Below are positions 1 through 6,937 of a DNA stretch of 13,885 nucleotides, one piece after another. Numbering within the stretch: the stretch's first letter is position 1; each line of letters begins with the position of its first letter. The stretch spans positions 1 through 13,885 of the forward strand of contig JBGRQB010000117.1 of assembly GCA_041725875.1 (NCBI GenBank). The letters run 5' to 3'. The translations under genes and the position numbers were made by a program. The DNA is from JBGRQB01 sp041725875 (GTDB taxonomy: Bacteria; Bacteroidota; Ignavibacteria; Ignavibacteriales; Melioribacteraceae). The notes beneath the pieces are model-generated. The model saw nothing but the letters and a program-made list of their open reading frames with translations. It had not been told where the DNA came from and made no database searches.

Positions 1-521
1 CTTTAAACACCTTAAGTTTACTAAAATGCACAAGATACCCTGCATCTTAGTTATCTTTCTTAACAAACACAGATTCCTCAAGCCGAGTATTTCAATGGAC
101 CCTCGAAGAGTGCTTCAATCTTTTACCGCTGTCAGAGAGGAAGGCAGGATATGTCGGGAAATGTAACAGTGCGTAACTCAACAGTTCGCAGTGCTGTCAT
201 CACTGCCGTAAAACCGTCTGACGCATGTGAGGTCTGGATCGTGTGGATGAAGCTTTGCAATAAACCAGGAATGTGTAGTGGCAGCAGTAACATGTGCCTA
301 ACTTCAGGAACTTCAAAAGGTGTGTGGTGAACTGTTGGTTCAAGCTTATAACTAAGACAACAGTCTATAGACCTTATGCAAAAATGGTTGTCATTCATTT
401 CTGTTGTTTGGTCAAGTTTCTTAAAACGCTGATAGTGGCATATGAAATATATGAAATATTATGCTATTCTAAGAAATTTCAGTGTTTTGGGTTAAATGGT
501 TGCAAAGTTGTGACTCATTAA
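1..521. other. Foreign or chimeric left-end segment with no recognisable bacterial gene
   Basis: No ribosomal protein gene is present here, although rpsM and rpsK would normally precede rpsD. By hand count the segment is about 39% GC overall and about 45% in 61-360, against about 36% in the rest. Reading frames are short and do not resemble bacterial proteins; the longest is an 88-aa minus-strand frame at 132-398. The rpsD frame is closed by a TAA at 519-521, directly before S4 homology starts. A short imperfect hairpin (21-30 with 41-50, 9 of 10 pairs) is the only structure I see. I infer a misassembled join or contaminating, possibly eukaryotic, DNA rather than a real genomic neighbour. Confidence 0.7.
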
Positions 522-929
522 AATTTTAGAAATTTATATGAAAAAGCGAGCCGTCAGAAAGGTATTACAGGTGAAAACCTAGTAAAACTTCTTGAATGTA
601 GATTTGACAATACTGTATACAGATTAGGATTCGCTCCATCAAGAAAGGCTGCAAGACAGTTAGTAAAACACAAACATTTTACAGTGAATGGTAAAGTTGT
701 AGATATCCCTTCATACAAATTAGTAGCTGGTGATGAAATTGCTGTTAGAGACAGAAGCAAAAAATTAGACTTTATCCATGGCTCATTAGGAAGAGCAAAA
801 GATGGTGTATACAATTGGCTGGCAATTGATAAAGCTGCCTTAAAAGGTACTTTTCTTAACGTACCTGAAAGAGCTGATGTACCACTAAATGCCAACGAAC
901 AATTGATCGTTGAGCTATATTCAAAATAG
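522..929 (+). CDS. rpsD: 30S ribosomal protein S4, 5'-truncated
   Basis: S4 is a primary 16S rRNA-binding protein that nucleates assembly of the 30S subunit body, and in many bacteria it represses its own operon. The 135 visible codons start at an N-F-R-N motif, matching the family's QFRN segment near residue 70, and run to the typical C-terminal LIVELYSK. The S4 RNA-binding domain is complete: RQKGITGENL, then LLECRFDNTVYRLGF, then SRKAARQLVKHKHFTVNGK. About 67 N-terminal residues of a roughly 200-residue protein are missing, replaced by unrelated sequence with an in-frame stop at 519-521. An internal ATG at 684 would give only 81 residues and is not the true start. The gene is followed 36 nt later by rpoA, the usual order. 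Identification is certain; whether the truncation exists in the living genome is doubtful. Confidence 0.95.
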   Translation, partial: NFRNLYEKASRQKGITGENLVKLLECRFDNTVYRLGFAPSRKAARQLVKHKHFTVNGKVVDIPSYKLVAGDEIAVRDRSKKLDFIHGSLGRAKDGVYNWLAIDKAALKGTFLNVPERADVPLNANEQLIVELYSK

Positions 930-965
930 GAAGTAAGATTTAAAAATTAATAGTGAGGATCCTAA

Positions 966-1958
966 ATGAGTTTGCCTTTTATTAAAATGCCTGAAGGTGT
1001 TGTTTTAGATGAAACTATTTCTACAAATTCGTATGGTAAATTTTCCATACAGCCTTTGGAAAGAGGTTTTGGAGTTACATTAGGTAACTCATTTAGAAGA
1101 GTTTTATTATCTTCGCTTACAGGTGCTGCAATTACGGCAATTAAAATTGATGGTGTTTTGCACGAATTCACTACAATTCCTGGTGTGCTTGAAGATGTAA
1201 CACAGTTCATTCTTAATGTTAAAAAGGTACGTATTAAAGTACTTAATAAAAAAAGTGACAAAATTGAACTTAGTCTTAATGGCCCAAGAGAATTCAAAGC
1301 AAGTGATTTACAGGATGCTTGTCCGGATATTGAAGTCTTAAATCCAGATTTACATATCGCAACTCTTAACAGCGATGCAAAGTTAAATATGGAATTCTTT
1401 TTTGGATATGGAAAAGGATATGTGCCTGCAAACGAGCAGAATATAAGTGAGCAAACTATTGGCGTTATTCCGATAGATGCTATATATACTCCGATTGCTA
1501 ATGTTAGATACGATATAAAAAACGTACGTATTGGAGAAAGAAACGATTACGAACAGTTAGATCTTGAAGTTACAACTGACGGTTCTATCACTCCTGAAGA
1601 TGCACTCTCAAGTGCCGGTAAAATTTTACGTGAACATGTTTCAATGTTCATCAATTTTGATCAGGAAACTGAAGAAGAAAAAGTTGTAAGTGAAGAAGAT
1701 GCTGAATTTGAAAGATTAAGAAAAATACTTACTACAAGTGTTGATGATCTTGAATTAAGTGTTCGTTCCCATAACTGCCTGAAAGCTGCCAATATTAAAT
1801 CATTGGGAGATCTTGTCAGAAAAGAAGAAAGCGAAATGCTGAAATTCAGAAACTTTGGTCGTAAATCGTTAGCCGAATTACTTGAAATTGTTGATCATTA
1901 CAATTTGAAATTCGGTATGGATGTAGACAAATATGTTAAAGACAAATCAGATAACTAA
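966..1958 (+). CDS. rpoA: DNA-directed RNA polymerase subunit alpha
   Basis: RpoA dimerises to scaffold assembly of beta and beta' in core RNA polymerase, and its C-terminal domain contacts UP elements and activators. The 330-aa product has normal family length. The N-terminal assembly domain spans roughly residues 1-235 and contains the conserved G-N-S-F-R-R-V-L-L-S-S block. An acidic linker (about 236-250) leads to the helix-hairpin-helix C-terminal domain (about 252-322). Within VRSHNCLKA, Arg267, Asn270, Cys271 and Lys273 match the DNA-contacting residues around E. coli Arg265. The ATG follows a GTGAGGAT ribosome-binding site. The gene lies between rpsD and rplQ as in most bacterial alpha operons, so it is probably transcribed from a ribosomal promoter outside the window. 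Confidence 0.98.
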   Translation: MSLPFIKMPEGVVLDETISTNSYGKFSIQPLERGFGVTLGNSFRRVLLSSLTGAAITAIKIDGVLHEFTTIPGVLEDVTQFILNVKKVRIKVLNKKSDKIELSLNGPREFKASDLQDACPDIEVLNPDLHIATLNSDAKLNMEFFFGYGKGYVPANEQNISEQTIGVIPIDAIYTPIANVRYDIKNVRIGERNDYEQLDLEVTTDGSITPEDALSSAGKILREHVSMFINFDQETEEEKVVSEEDAEFERLRKILTTSVDDLELSVRSHNCLKAANIKSLGDLVRKEESEMLKFRNFGRKSLAELLEIVDHYNLKFGMDVDKYVKDKSDN

Positions 1959-1979
1959 AATTCTTTATAAGGTATTATA

Positions 1980-2462
1980 ATGAGACATAGAGTAAAAGGT
2001 AGAAAATTAGGAAGATCTGCGAGCCACAGAAAAGCAACGCTTAATGCATTAGCTACAGCTCTATTCAGACATAAAAAAATTAAAACAACTTTGGCAAAGG
2101 CAAAAGAAGCCAGATCATTTTCAGAAGTTTTAATAACTAAAGCAAAAAATGATACTGTTCACTCAAGAAGAGATGTTGCCCGCTTTATTAAAGATAAAGA
2201 AGTAGTTAAAGAATTATTTGGCGAAATAGCTGTTAAAGCTGCCAACAGACCAGGTGGTTACACAAGAGTTGTAAAACTTGGACACAGATTAGGTGATGCT
2301 GCTGAAATGGCAATTTTAGAATTAGTAGATTACAGTGAAGGTGCTACTCCTGTTGAAGCTAAACCAAAAACAGAAAAAGCTGAAGTTAAAGAAGCAGAAG
2401 TTGTTGAAGAAAAAACAGAAACTGTAGAAGAACCTAAAGCTGAAGAGAAAAAAGAAGATTAA
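1980..2462 (+). CDS. rplQ: 50S ribosomal protein L17 with acidic C-terminal tail
   Basis: L17 is a structural protein of the large ribosomal subunit near the peptide exit tunnel. Residues 1-118 are the conserved domain: it opens MRHRVKGRKLGR, carries the basic HKKIKTTLAKAKEAR stretch, and ends with PGGYTRVVKLGHRLGDAAEMA-type sequence. Residues 119-160 form a low-complexity tail of Glu, Lys, Ala, Val and Thr in repeated A-E/K-E units, predicted to be disordered. Such tails are common in L17 of Bacteroidota relatives, whereas E. coli L17 is about 127 residues. The start has an AAGG motif eight bases upstream and lies 21 nt after rpoA. A strong hairpin follows the stop codon by about 28 nt. Confidence 0.97.
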   Translation: MRHRVKGRKLGRSASHRKATLNALATALFRHKKIKTTLAKAKEARSFSEVLITKAKNDTVHSRRDVARFIKDKEVVKELFGEIAVKAANRPGGYTRVVKLGHRLGDAAEMAILELVDYSEGATPVEAKPKTEKAEVKEAEVVEEKTETVEEPKAEEKKED

Positions 2463-2490
2463 TAAGCTTATATAAAATTACTTAAAACGG

Positions 2491-2522
2491 AAGAGTAATT
2501 GCACCGCAATTACTCTTTTTTT
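2491..2522 (+). terminator. Rho-independent terminator or attenuator after rplQ, abutting the engB start
   Basis: An exact 11-bp inverted repeat, 2492-2502 with 2506-2516, encloses a 3-nt loop and is followed by an unbroken run of T through 2522. It is placed to end the rpsD-rpoA-rplQ transcript. The next gene's ATG is at 2526, only 3 nt beyond the T-tract, so the hairpin also occupies the position of the engB ribosome-binding site. It could therefore act as a terminator, a read-through attenuator or a translational block for engB. Confidence 0.85.
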
Positions 2523-2525
2523 ATT

Positions 2526-3110
2526 ATGAAAAATATAAAATTTATAAAATCGGCTTTTAAATTATCTCAGGTTCCTACTGACGGGTTACCTGAAGTTATT
2601 CTTTGCGGCAGATCCAATGTTGGTAAATCTTCCTTTATTAATTCTATTTTTAATAGAAAAGGAATTGCAAAAACCAGTTCCACTCCCGGTAAAACAAGGA
2701 GTCTTAATTATTATCTGGTGGATGAAAAATTCTATATTGTGGATTTACCCGGATATGGTTATGCCAAAGTTCAGAAAAAAGAACAGGAATACTGGGAAAG
2801 ACTTATCGCAGAGTATCTGTTTGCCGGAAGAAATATTCAACTTGCTTTTCATTTTGTAGATAGCAGACATAATCCCACTGAGCTGGATATGCTGCTTAAT
2901 GACTATTTGCGTGAAAGTAATTTACCTTACAGCATTGTTTTAAGTAAGATAGATAAACTTAATCAGTCTCAAATGAGCAAGACAAGAAAAGAAATAAGGG
3001 AATATTTCCCTGAACTTATTTTTGGTGAAAACCTGTTTACTTATTCCTCTACAAAGGGGACCGGTAAAAATGAAATAAAATCCCGTATCTCCGTTTTGTT
3101 TAGAAAATAA
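2526..3110 (+). CDS. engB: Ribosome biogenesis GTP-binding protein EngB (YihA/YsxC)
   Basis: EngB is a small essential TRAFAC-class GTPase that assists late assembly of the 50S subunit. The 194-aa product has the family's usual length and all GTP-binding motifs in order: G1 GRSNVGKS (28-35), G2 within STPGKTRSLNYY (52-63), G3 DLPGYGYA (73-80), G4 SKID (140-143, Ser instead of the usual Thr) and G5 SSTKG (174-178). I chose the ATG at 2526 because the product then begins with the usual short strand before the G1 motif. An in-frame TTG at 2499 would add nine residues and has a GGAAG six bases upstream, but it sits inside the terminator stem. No ordinary Shine-Dalgarno precedes the ATG at 2526. 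Its location after rplQ suggests a shared ribosome-assembly theme. Confidence 0.95.
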   Translation: MKNIKFIKSAFKLSQVPTDGLPEVILCGRSNVGKSSFINSIFNRKGIAKTSSTPGKTRSLNYYLVDEKFYIVDLPGYGYAKVQKKEQEYWERLIAEYLFAGRNIQLAFHFVDSRHNPTELDMLLNDYLRESNLPYSIVLSKIDKLNQSQMSKTRKEIREYFPELIFGENLFTYSSTKGTGKNEIKSRISVLFRK

Positions 3111-3132
3111 TTCTAGAAATTCGGGCTAATCT

Positions 3133-3162
3133 TTTGTAGATTTACATTGATTTTTACCATTA
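3133..3162 (+). promoter_or_regulatory. Weak candidate Bacteroidota-type promoter for the GAF-GGDEF/deoB pair
   Basis: TTTG at 3133-3136 is followed after 18 nt by TACCATTA (3155-3162), a two-mismatch version of the TAnnTTTG element, with the same 18-nt spacing as the better match at 6319-6347. It lies in the 78-nt gap after engB, where no terminator is visible. The call rests on a degenerate match only. Confidence 0.25.
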
Positions 3163-3188
3163 ACGTATCGCTGTGGAACTAAATATTG

Positions 3189-5102
3189 ATGCATATGGGA
3201 AACACAAGCCGCATAAAAAAAAGATTACTTATTTTTATCCTGATACCTGTTCTGGCAGTTATTCCTTTTTTAATTGAAGATATTGTTGTTCGTATAACTT
3301 CAGCAGCAATACTTATAATCTATGTCGGATTTATAATATTTTTACGAGATTCAATTAAAGACGGAATTCCTGTTACCGATCAGGAAACAGATGAGGAAGA
3401 GATTCTTCCCGATGAAGAGCAACCGCTTGAAGAACCTCCTTTAGAGGAAGCTCCAACCGACGACTACCCAAGCTATGATACAGATGACGGTGAAGATTTT
3501 GTTATAGTTTCTGCCAATAAAAAGGTGGAAGTTTCTTCTCATTCGGCAAACCTCCCCGGTGGCAGAAAAAACTTTTTCAAACCTCCGGATCTTAAAGAAG
3601 CGTTTCAAAAAATTGCAAATGAAGTTATTCCTGAAAACCTTAATCAAGATGATCAATTTGGTTTTATTCTTGAAAAAATGCTTCAGATAGTTAAAGATTC
3701 TTTTCTTGCACACAGTGCTGTTTTCTTTTGGTATAACAGATCAAAAAGTCAGCTTACTTTGGAAAAGTATATTTCCAGTTCAAAAGATATTTCTAGAAGA
3801 AAGTTTGATGTTGAAGATGATGTGCTGAGTAAAATAGCGCAAAATGAAGAACCAGAAATTTTATCTGAAATTAGTCCTACAGCTGAAAGTGATGTAATCA
3901 GATACTACAATACAAAGCAGGGAATTAAAAGTTTTGTCGGAGTTCCTTTATATTACGGAAAATCGCTTACCGCAATATTGGCAATGGATTCTAAAGAAAC
4001 AGATGCTTTTGGAATTGAAACAATTTATTCAATGGGAAGATTTGTAAGAGTACTTTCAATACTAATTTCAATTTATGATAAAAAGTTTGAAGAATCTCAC
4101 TCTGAATTAAGATTAAAAGCACTGCTGGGTATTTTAGCATCTGAAAAGAAATTTGAATCTGAACAAGAACTGTTTCTTACACTTGAACAAGCTGTTAAAG
4201 GATTACTTCACTGGGATGCTTTTACTTTTGTTTATTTCAAACCGGAAGAACAGGTTTTTAAGACCGCAAAAATTGCAAACAAAACTACTTTGAAGTATGT
4301 TGGTGAAAACCTTGAAATTGATCTGAATAACTCGCTGGTCGGTAAAGCTATTTTGAGCGGACAAGTAGTTAAGATTGATGATTCATCTGAAAATGAAATT
4401 ATCAGATATTCCAAATCGGAAGATGTGAGTTTCGACGGATCTTTCCTTGCTATCCCGATGATGTATGACGGACAATATTACGGAGTGATCTGTTTTGAGA
4501 GTCTGAAAAAAAATTCTTACTCCGGTTCCGATATAAAATTTATTAAGAACGCATCAAAAATATTTTCATTTATTTTGTATAGTTTCTCAACTCAGAAGGT
4601 GTTAAAAAATATGCTTTCTGTAGATATAGAAACTAATGTACTAAACCTTAAAACATTTTCTGACAGATTATATTCTGATCTGCTTAAAGCAAAAGAACTT
4701 GATGTACAAGGTGCAATAGCACTTATTCGCATAGATGATTTTATCGAACAGGAATCACTTTTTGATGGTGATCCTTTTCCAAAAGTTCTCAGGGCAGTTG
4801 CCCGACTCATAAACGAAGAGATGCCTGATATTGGTTTGCTTGGCAGACTTGATGAAAAAATATTTGGCGTTTACTTCTTCAACGTTACTACCAAAGACGC
4901 ATTTTTATGGGCAGAAAAATTAAGAGTAAAAATTGCTCGTCAGCCAATTGCAGTCAGCACTAAACAAACTACATACACAGTTTCAATTGGTGTAGCATCT
5001 GCAAGTAATACCACAAGTATTGATAAAGTATTACATAATGCTGAACTGGCCTTAAACAAAGCTCTTGAAAAAGGTGGTAACTCTGTTAAAAGTATAAATT
5101 AA
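3189..5102 (+). CDS. Membrane-anchored GAF-GAF protein with degenerate GGDEF domain
   Basis: The product is about 637 aa. Residues 10-50 hold two closely spaced hydrophobic helices, so the protein is probably anchored in the inner membrane with its bulk in the cytoplasm. A Glu/Asp/Pro-rich linker (about 60-103) follows, then two GAF-like sensory domains (about 155-298 and 312-465), then a GGDEF-fold domain (about 480-635) that keeps the SIGVA motif near its end. The active-site GGDEF is replaced by DEKIF (bases 4851-4865), and the usual D-x-D metal motif reads R-I-D (Arg514). Diguanylate cyclase activity is therefore unlikely; a sensing, nucleotide-binding or scaffolding role is more plausible. 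GAF ligands cannot be read from sequence. A TTG at 3186 and an ATG at 3195 are alternative starts; GGAA at 3175-3178 is the nearest ribosome-binding site. deoB follows after 17 nt, suggesting co-transcription. Confidence 0.85.
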   Translation: MHMGNTSRIKKRLLIFILIPVLAVIPFLIEDIVVRITSAAILIIYVGFIIFLRDSIKDGIPVTDQETDEEEILPDEEQPLEEPPLEEAPTDDYPSYDTDDGEDFVIVSANKKVEVSSHSANLPGGRKNFFKPPDLKEAFQKIANEVIPENLNQDDQFGFILEKMLQIVKDSFLAHSAVFFWYNRSKSQLTLEKYISSSKDISRRKFDVEDDVLSKIAQNEEPEILSEISPTAESDVIRYYNTKQGIKSFVGVPLYYGKSLTAILAMDSKETDAFGIETIYSMGRFVRVLSILISIYDKKFEESHSELRLKALLGILASEKKFESEQELFLTLEQAVKGLLHWDAFTFVYFKPEEQVFKTAKIANKTTLKYVGENLEIDLNNSLVGKAILSGQVVKIDDSSENEIIRYSKSEDVSFDGSFLAIPMMYDGQYYGVICFESLKKNSYSGSDIKFIKNASKIFSFILYSFSTQKVLKNMLSVDIETNVLNLKTFSDRLYSDLLKAKELDVQGAIALIRIDDFIEQESLFDGDPFPKVLRAVARLINEEMPDIGLLGRLDEKIFGVYFFNVTTKDAFLWAEKLRVKIARQPIAVSTKQTTYTVSIGVASASNTTSIDKVLHNAELALNKALEKGGNSVKSIN

Positions 5103-5119
5103 ACTGGATTGGAACGAAC

Positions 5120-6295
5120 TTGAATAACTTTTACGTCATTATTCTGGATGGTGTGGGTATTGGTGAGTTACCGGATGCAGGTCGCTACGGCGATGCCGGT
5201 TCCAATACACTTGTAAATATTGGTAAAAACCTAAATGGAATAAAACTGCCTAATCTTGAAAAATTTGGATTAGGAAATATCACTGATATAAATGGAATTA
5301 ATAAAGTCGACGAACCCCTTGCCAGTTACGGCAAAATGGCAGAAGCGTCAGTAGGAAAAGATTCAACTACCGGTCATTGGGAAATTGGCGGAGTAAAAGT
5401 TGAAGTAGATTTCCCTTATTACCCAGATGGTTTTCCAGAAATGCTGATTGACAAATATGTTGAACTAACCGGTATTGCCGGCGTGCTTGGAAACAAAGCT
5501 GCTTCCGGTACTGAAATTATAAAGGAACTTGGTGAAGAACATATAAAGACAGGCAAGCCAATTGTTTATACATCGGCAGATTCTGTTTTTCAGGTTGCTG
5601 CACACGAAAAGTATTTTGGATTGGAAAAACTTTACGAAATATGTGAAATAGCCAGAACCAAACTACTAACCGGTAAAGATCAGGTCGGAAGAGTTATTGC
5701 CAGACCATTTATAGGTGAGCCGGGAAGTTTTGAGAGAACGACTAATAGAAAAGATTATTCAATTAATCCTTCGTCCGATACAATTTTAGATGTGCTCTAT
5801 AAAAGAAACATCAACACGGTTGCAATTGGAAAAATTAATGATCTTTTCAACTATCGCGGAATCAGAGAAAACGTAAAATCAAAATCAAATCTGGAAGGTA
5901 TTTCAAAAATAATTGAATACTCTCAAAAGGTAAAAGATAGTTTGATTTTTACAAATCTTGTTGATTTTGATGTTTACTATGGCCATCGTCTCGATCCTGA
6001 AGGCTTTTATAAAGCTTTGCAGGAGTTTGATGAAAAACTGCCGTCAATTATCGATTGTCTGGATGAAACAGACGCACTGGTAATTACTGCCGATCACGGA
6101 AATGATCCGACTGTAAAAAGTACAGATCATACAAGAGAATATGTGCCTGTGTTGTTTTATCAGAAAAATAAAAAAGGTGTTGATTTGGGAACAAGAGATA
6201 CATTTTCCGATGTTGCCCAGACCATCGCACACTTTTTCAAAATAAATAATTCGTTAAAAGGAAAAAGTTTATTTACCACTTTAAATAAATTTTAA
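5120..6295 (+). CDS. deoB: Phosphopentomutase
   Basis: DeoB interconverts (deoxy)ribose 1-phosphate and (deoxy)ribose 5-phosphate in nucleoside salvage, linking nucleoside phosphorylases to the pentose phosphate pathway and to deoxyribose-phosphate aldolase. The 391-aa product has family length and the alkaline-phosphatase-superfamily metal sites: IILDGVGIGE at the N-terminus (Asp10), the phosphoacceptor Thr84 in KDSTTGHWE, SSDT around the middle, and ADHGNDPT and DHTREYVPVL near the C-terminus. The inserted cap domain lies between about residues 95 and 280. The start is TTG, chosen because the conserved N-terminal strand begins immediately after it and no closer ATG exists; a weak TTGGAAC lies upstream. 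It sits 17 nt after the GAF-GGDEF gene. Two microcompartment vertex genes follow after 71 nt, which may be a metabolic link. No deoC or phosphorylase gene is in the window. Confidence 0.97.
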   Translation: MNNFYVIILDGVGIGELPDAGRYGDAGSNTLVNIGKNLNGIKLPNLEKFGLGNITDINGINKVDEPLASYGKMAEASVGKDSTTGHWEIGGVKVEVDFPYYPDGFPEMLIDKYVELTGIAGVLGNKAASGTEIIKELGEEHIKTGKPIVYTSADSVFQVAAHEKYFGLEKLYEICEIARTKLLTGKDQVGRVIARPFIGEPGSFERTTNRKDYSINPSSDTILDVLYKRNINTVAIGKINDLFNYRGIRENVKSKSNLEGISKIIEYSQKVKDSLIFTNLVDFDVYYGHRLDPEGFYKALQEFDEKLPSIIDCLDETDALVITADHGNDPTVKSTDHTREYVPVLFYQKNKKGVDLGTRDTFSDVAQTIAHFFKINNSLKGKSLFTTLNKF

Positions 6296-6318
6296 TCATT
6301 TGTATAATTGTAGAAATC

Positions 6319-6347
6319 TTGATCGAAAATATGACAATTTAAGTTTG
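6319..6347 (+). promoter_or_regulatory. Bacteroidota-type sigma-A promoter ahead of the vertex-protein/sigA run
   Basis: TTG at 6319-6321 and TAAGTTTG at 6340-6347, an exact TAnnTTTG match, are separated by 18 nt, which fits the -33/-7 promoter architecture described for Bacteroidota. It lies 20 nt upstream of the first vertex-protein start and just before its AGGAG ribosome-binding site. The same spacing recurs at weaker sites in this window. Confidence 0.6.
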
Positions 6348-6366
6348 TTTAACAGGAGATAGAAAT

Positions 6367-6651
6367 TTGATACTTGGTAAAGTAATTGGTACTGTTTGGT
6401 CAACAAGAAAAGATGAAAATTTGGTTGGTTCTAAATTTATGCTGGTTAAACAACTTGAACTTGACTACACTGAAACAGACAACTTTGTAGTTGCTGTAGA
6501 TTCTGTTGGAGCCGGAGTCGGAGAAATAGTTCTGGCCGCAACAGGAAGTTCCGCACGTCAAACATCTTTTACGCATAAAAAACCAATTGACGCTGTTATA
6601 ATGGCAATTGTAGATAAGCTTGACATTCCAGAAAATCTTGAAGAAGAGTAG
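6367..6651 (+). CDS. EutN/CcmL-family microcompartment vertex protein, copy 1
   Basis: Members of this family form pentamers that cap the vertices of bacterial microcompartment shells. The 94-aa product shows the family pattern: an MxLGKVIGTVWSTRK opening, a central VAVDSVGAGVGE turn and the following L-A-A-T-G-S-S-A-R segment, which is the conserved loop around the pentamer axis. A short Glu-rich tail (LEEE-like) ends the protein. The start is TTG with a strong AGGAG eight bases upstream. A paralogue begins 6 nt downstream. No hexameric BMC shell protein or encapsulated enzyme cluster lies nearby, so this is either a satellite of a shell locus elsewhere or a vertex-family protein with another job. 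The family call is firm; the role is inference. Confidence 0.9.
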   Translation: MILGKVIGTVWSTRKDENLVGSKFMLVKQLELDYTETDNFVVAVDSVGAGVGEIVLAATGSSARQTSFTHKKPIDAVIMAIVDKLDIPENLEEE

Positions 6652-6657
6652 GTTATA

Positions 6658-6921
6658 ATGTATCTGGGAAAAGTTATCGGTACAATTTGGGCAACAAGAA
6701 AATATGAATCCCTTAAAGGATCTAAAATGCAGTTTGTTCAGCCCCTTAATGCCGATCTTGAAAAAACCGGAAAACCGATTGTAGCTGTGGATACAGTTGG
6801 AGCGGGTCCGGGAGAGTTAATCTATTATATTACAGCAAGTGAAGCGGTTATTCCGCTTGACGCAGATATGGCGCCAGTTGATGCATCAATAGTAGGGATT
6901 GTTGATTCAATAAACTGTTGA
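6658..6921 (+). CDS. EutN/CcmL-family microcompartment vertex protein, copy 2
   Basis: This 87-aa paralogue of the preceding gene starts MYLGKVIGTIWATRK and keeps the VAVDTVGAGPGE turn, so the pentamer fold should be preserved. It differs where copy 1 and most relatives read G-S-S-A-R: here the stretch is T-A-S-E-A-V, and the C-terminus lacks the acidic tail. The two copies are clearly homologous but well diverged, arguing for an old duplication with distinct roles, for example two vertex types or mixed pentamers. The ATG has a short AGGTT upstream, 6 nt after the stop of copy 1, and the sigma factor gene starts 16 nt after its own stop. Function beyond the shell-vertex fold is not known from sequence. 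Confidence 0.9.
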   Translation: MYLGKVIGTIWATRKYESLKGSKMQFVQPLNADLEKTGKPIVAVDTVGAGPGELIYYITASEAVIPLDADMAPVDASIVGIVDSINC

Positions 6922-6937
6922 TAATGGAGGTTCTAGA

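Noticed and set aside
21..50. Imperfect hairpin as a terminator or mobile element end
   Set aside because: No T-tract, weak stem, no matching inverted repeat elsewhere and no transposase in the window.
294..521. 75-aa plus-strand reading frame ending at the chimeric junction
   Set aside because: No recognisable domain, no ribosome-binding site, AT-rich irregular codons, and it lies in the non-bacterial segment; its stop coincides with the junction by chance.
554..1297. Minus-strand frames of about 110 aa opposite rpsD and rpoA
   Set aside because: They are antisense shadows of well-conserved ribosomal and polymerase genes and resemble no protein family.
2499..2525. TTG start for engB adding nine residues
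   Set aside because: The codon lies inside the terminator stem and the added residues are not typical of the family; kept only as an alternative.
3111..3130. TTCTAGAA-centred near-palindrome after engB as an operator
   Set aside because: The match is short and imperfect, has no second copy, and no known regulator could be tied to it.
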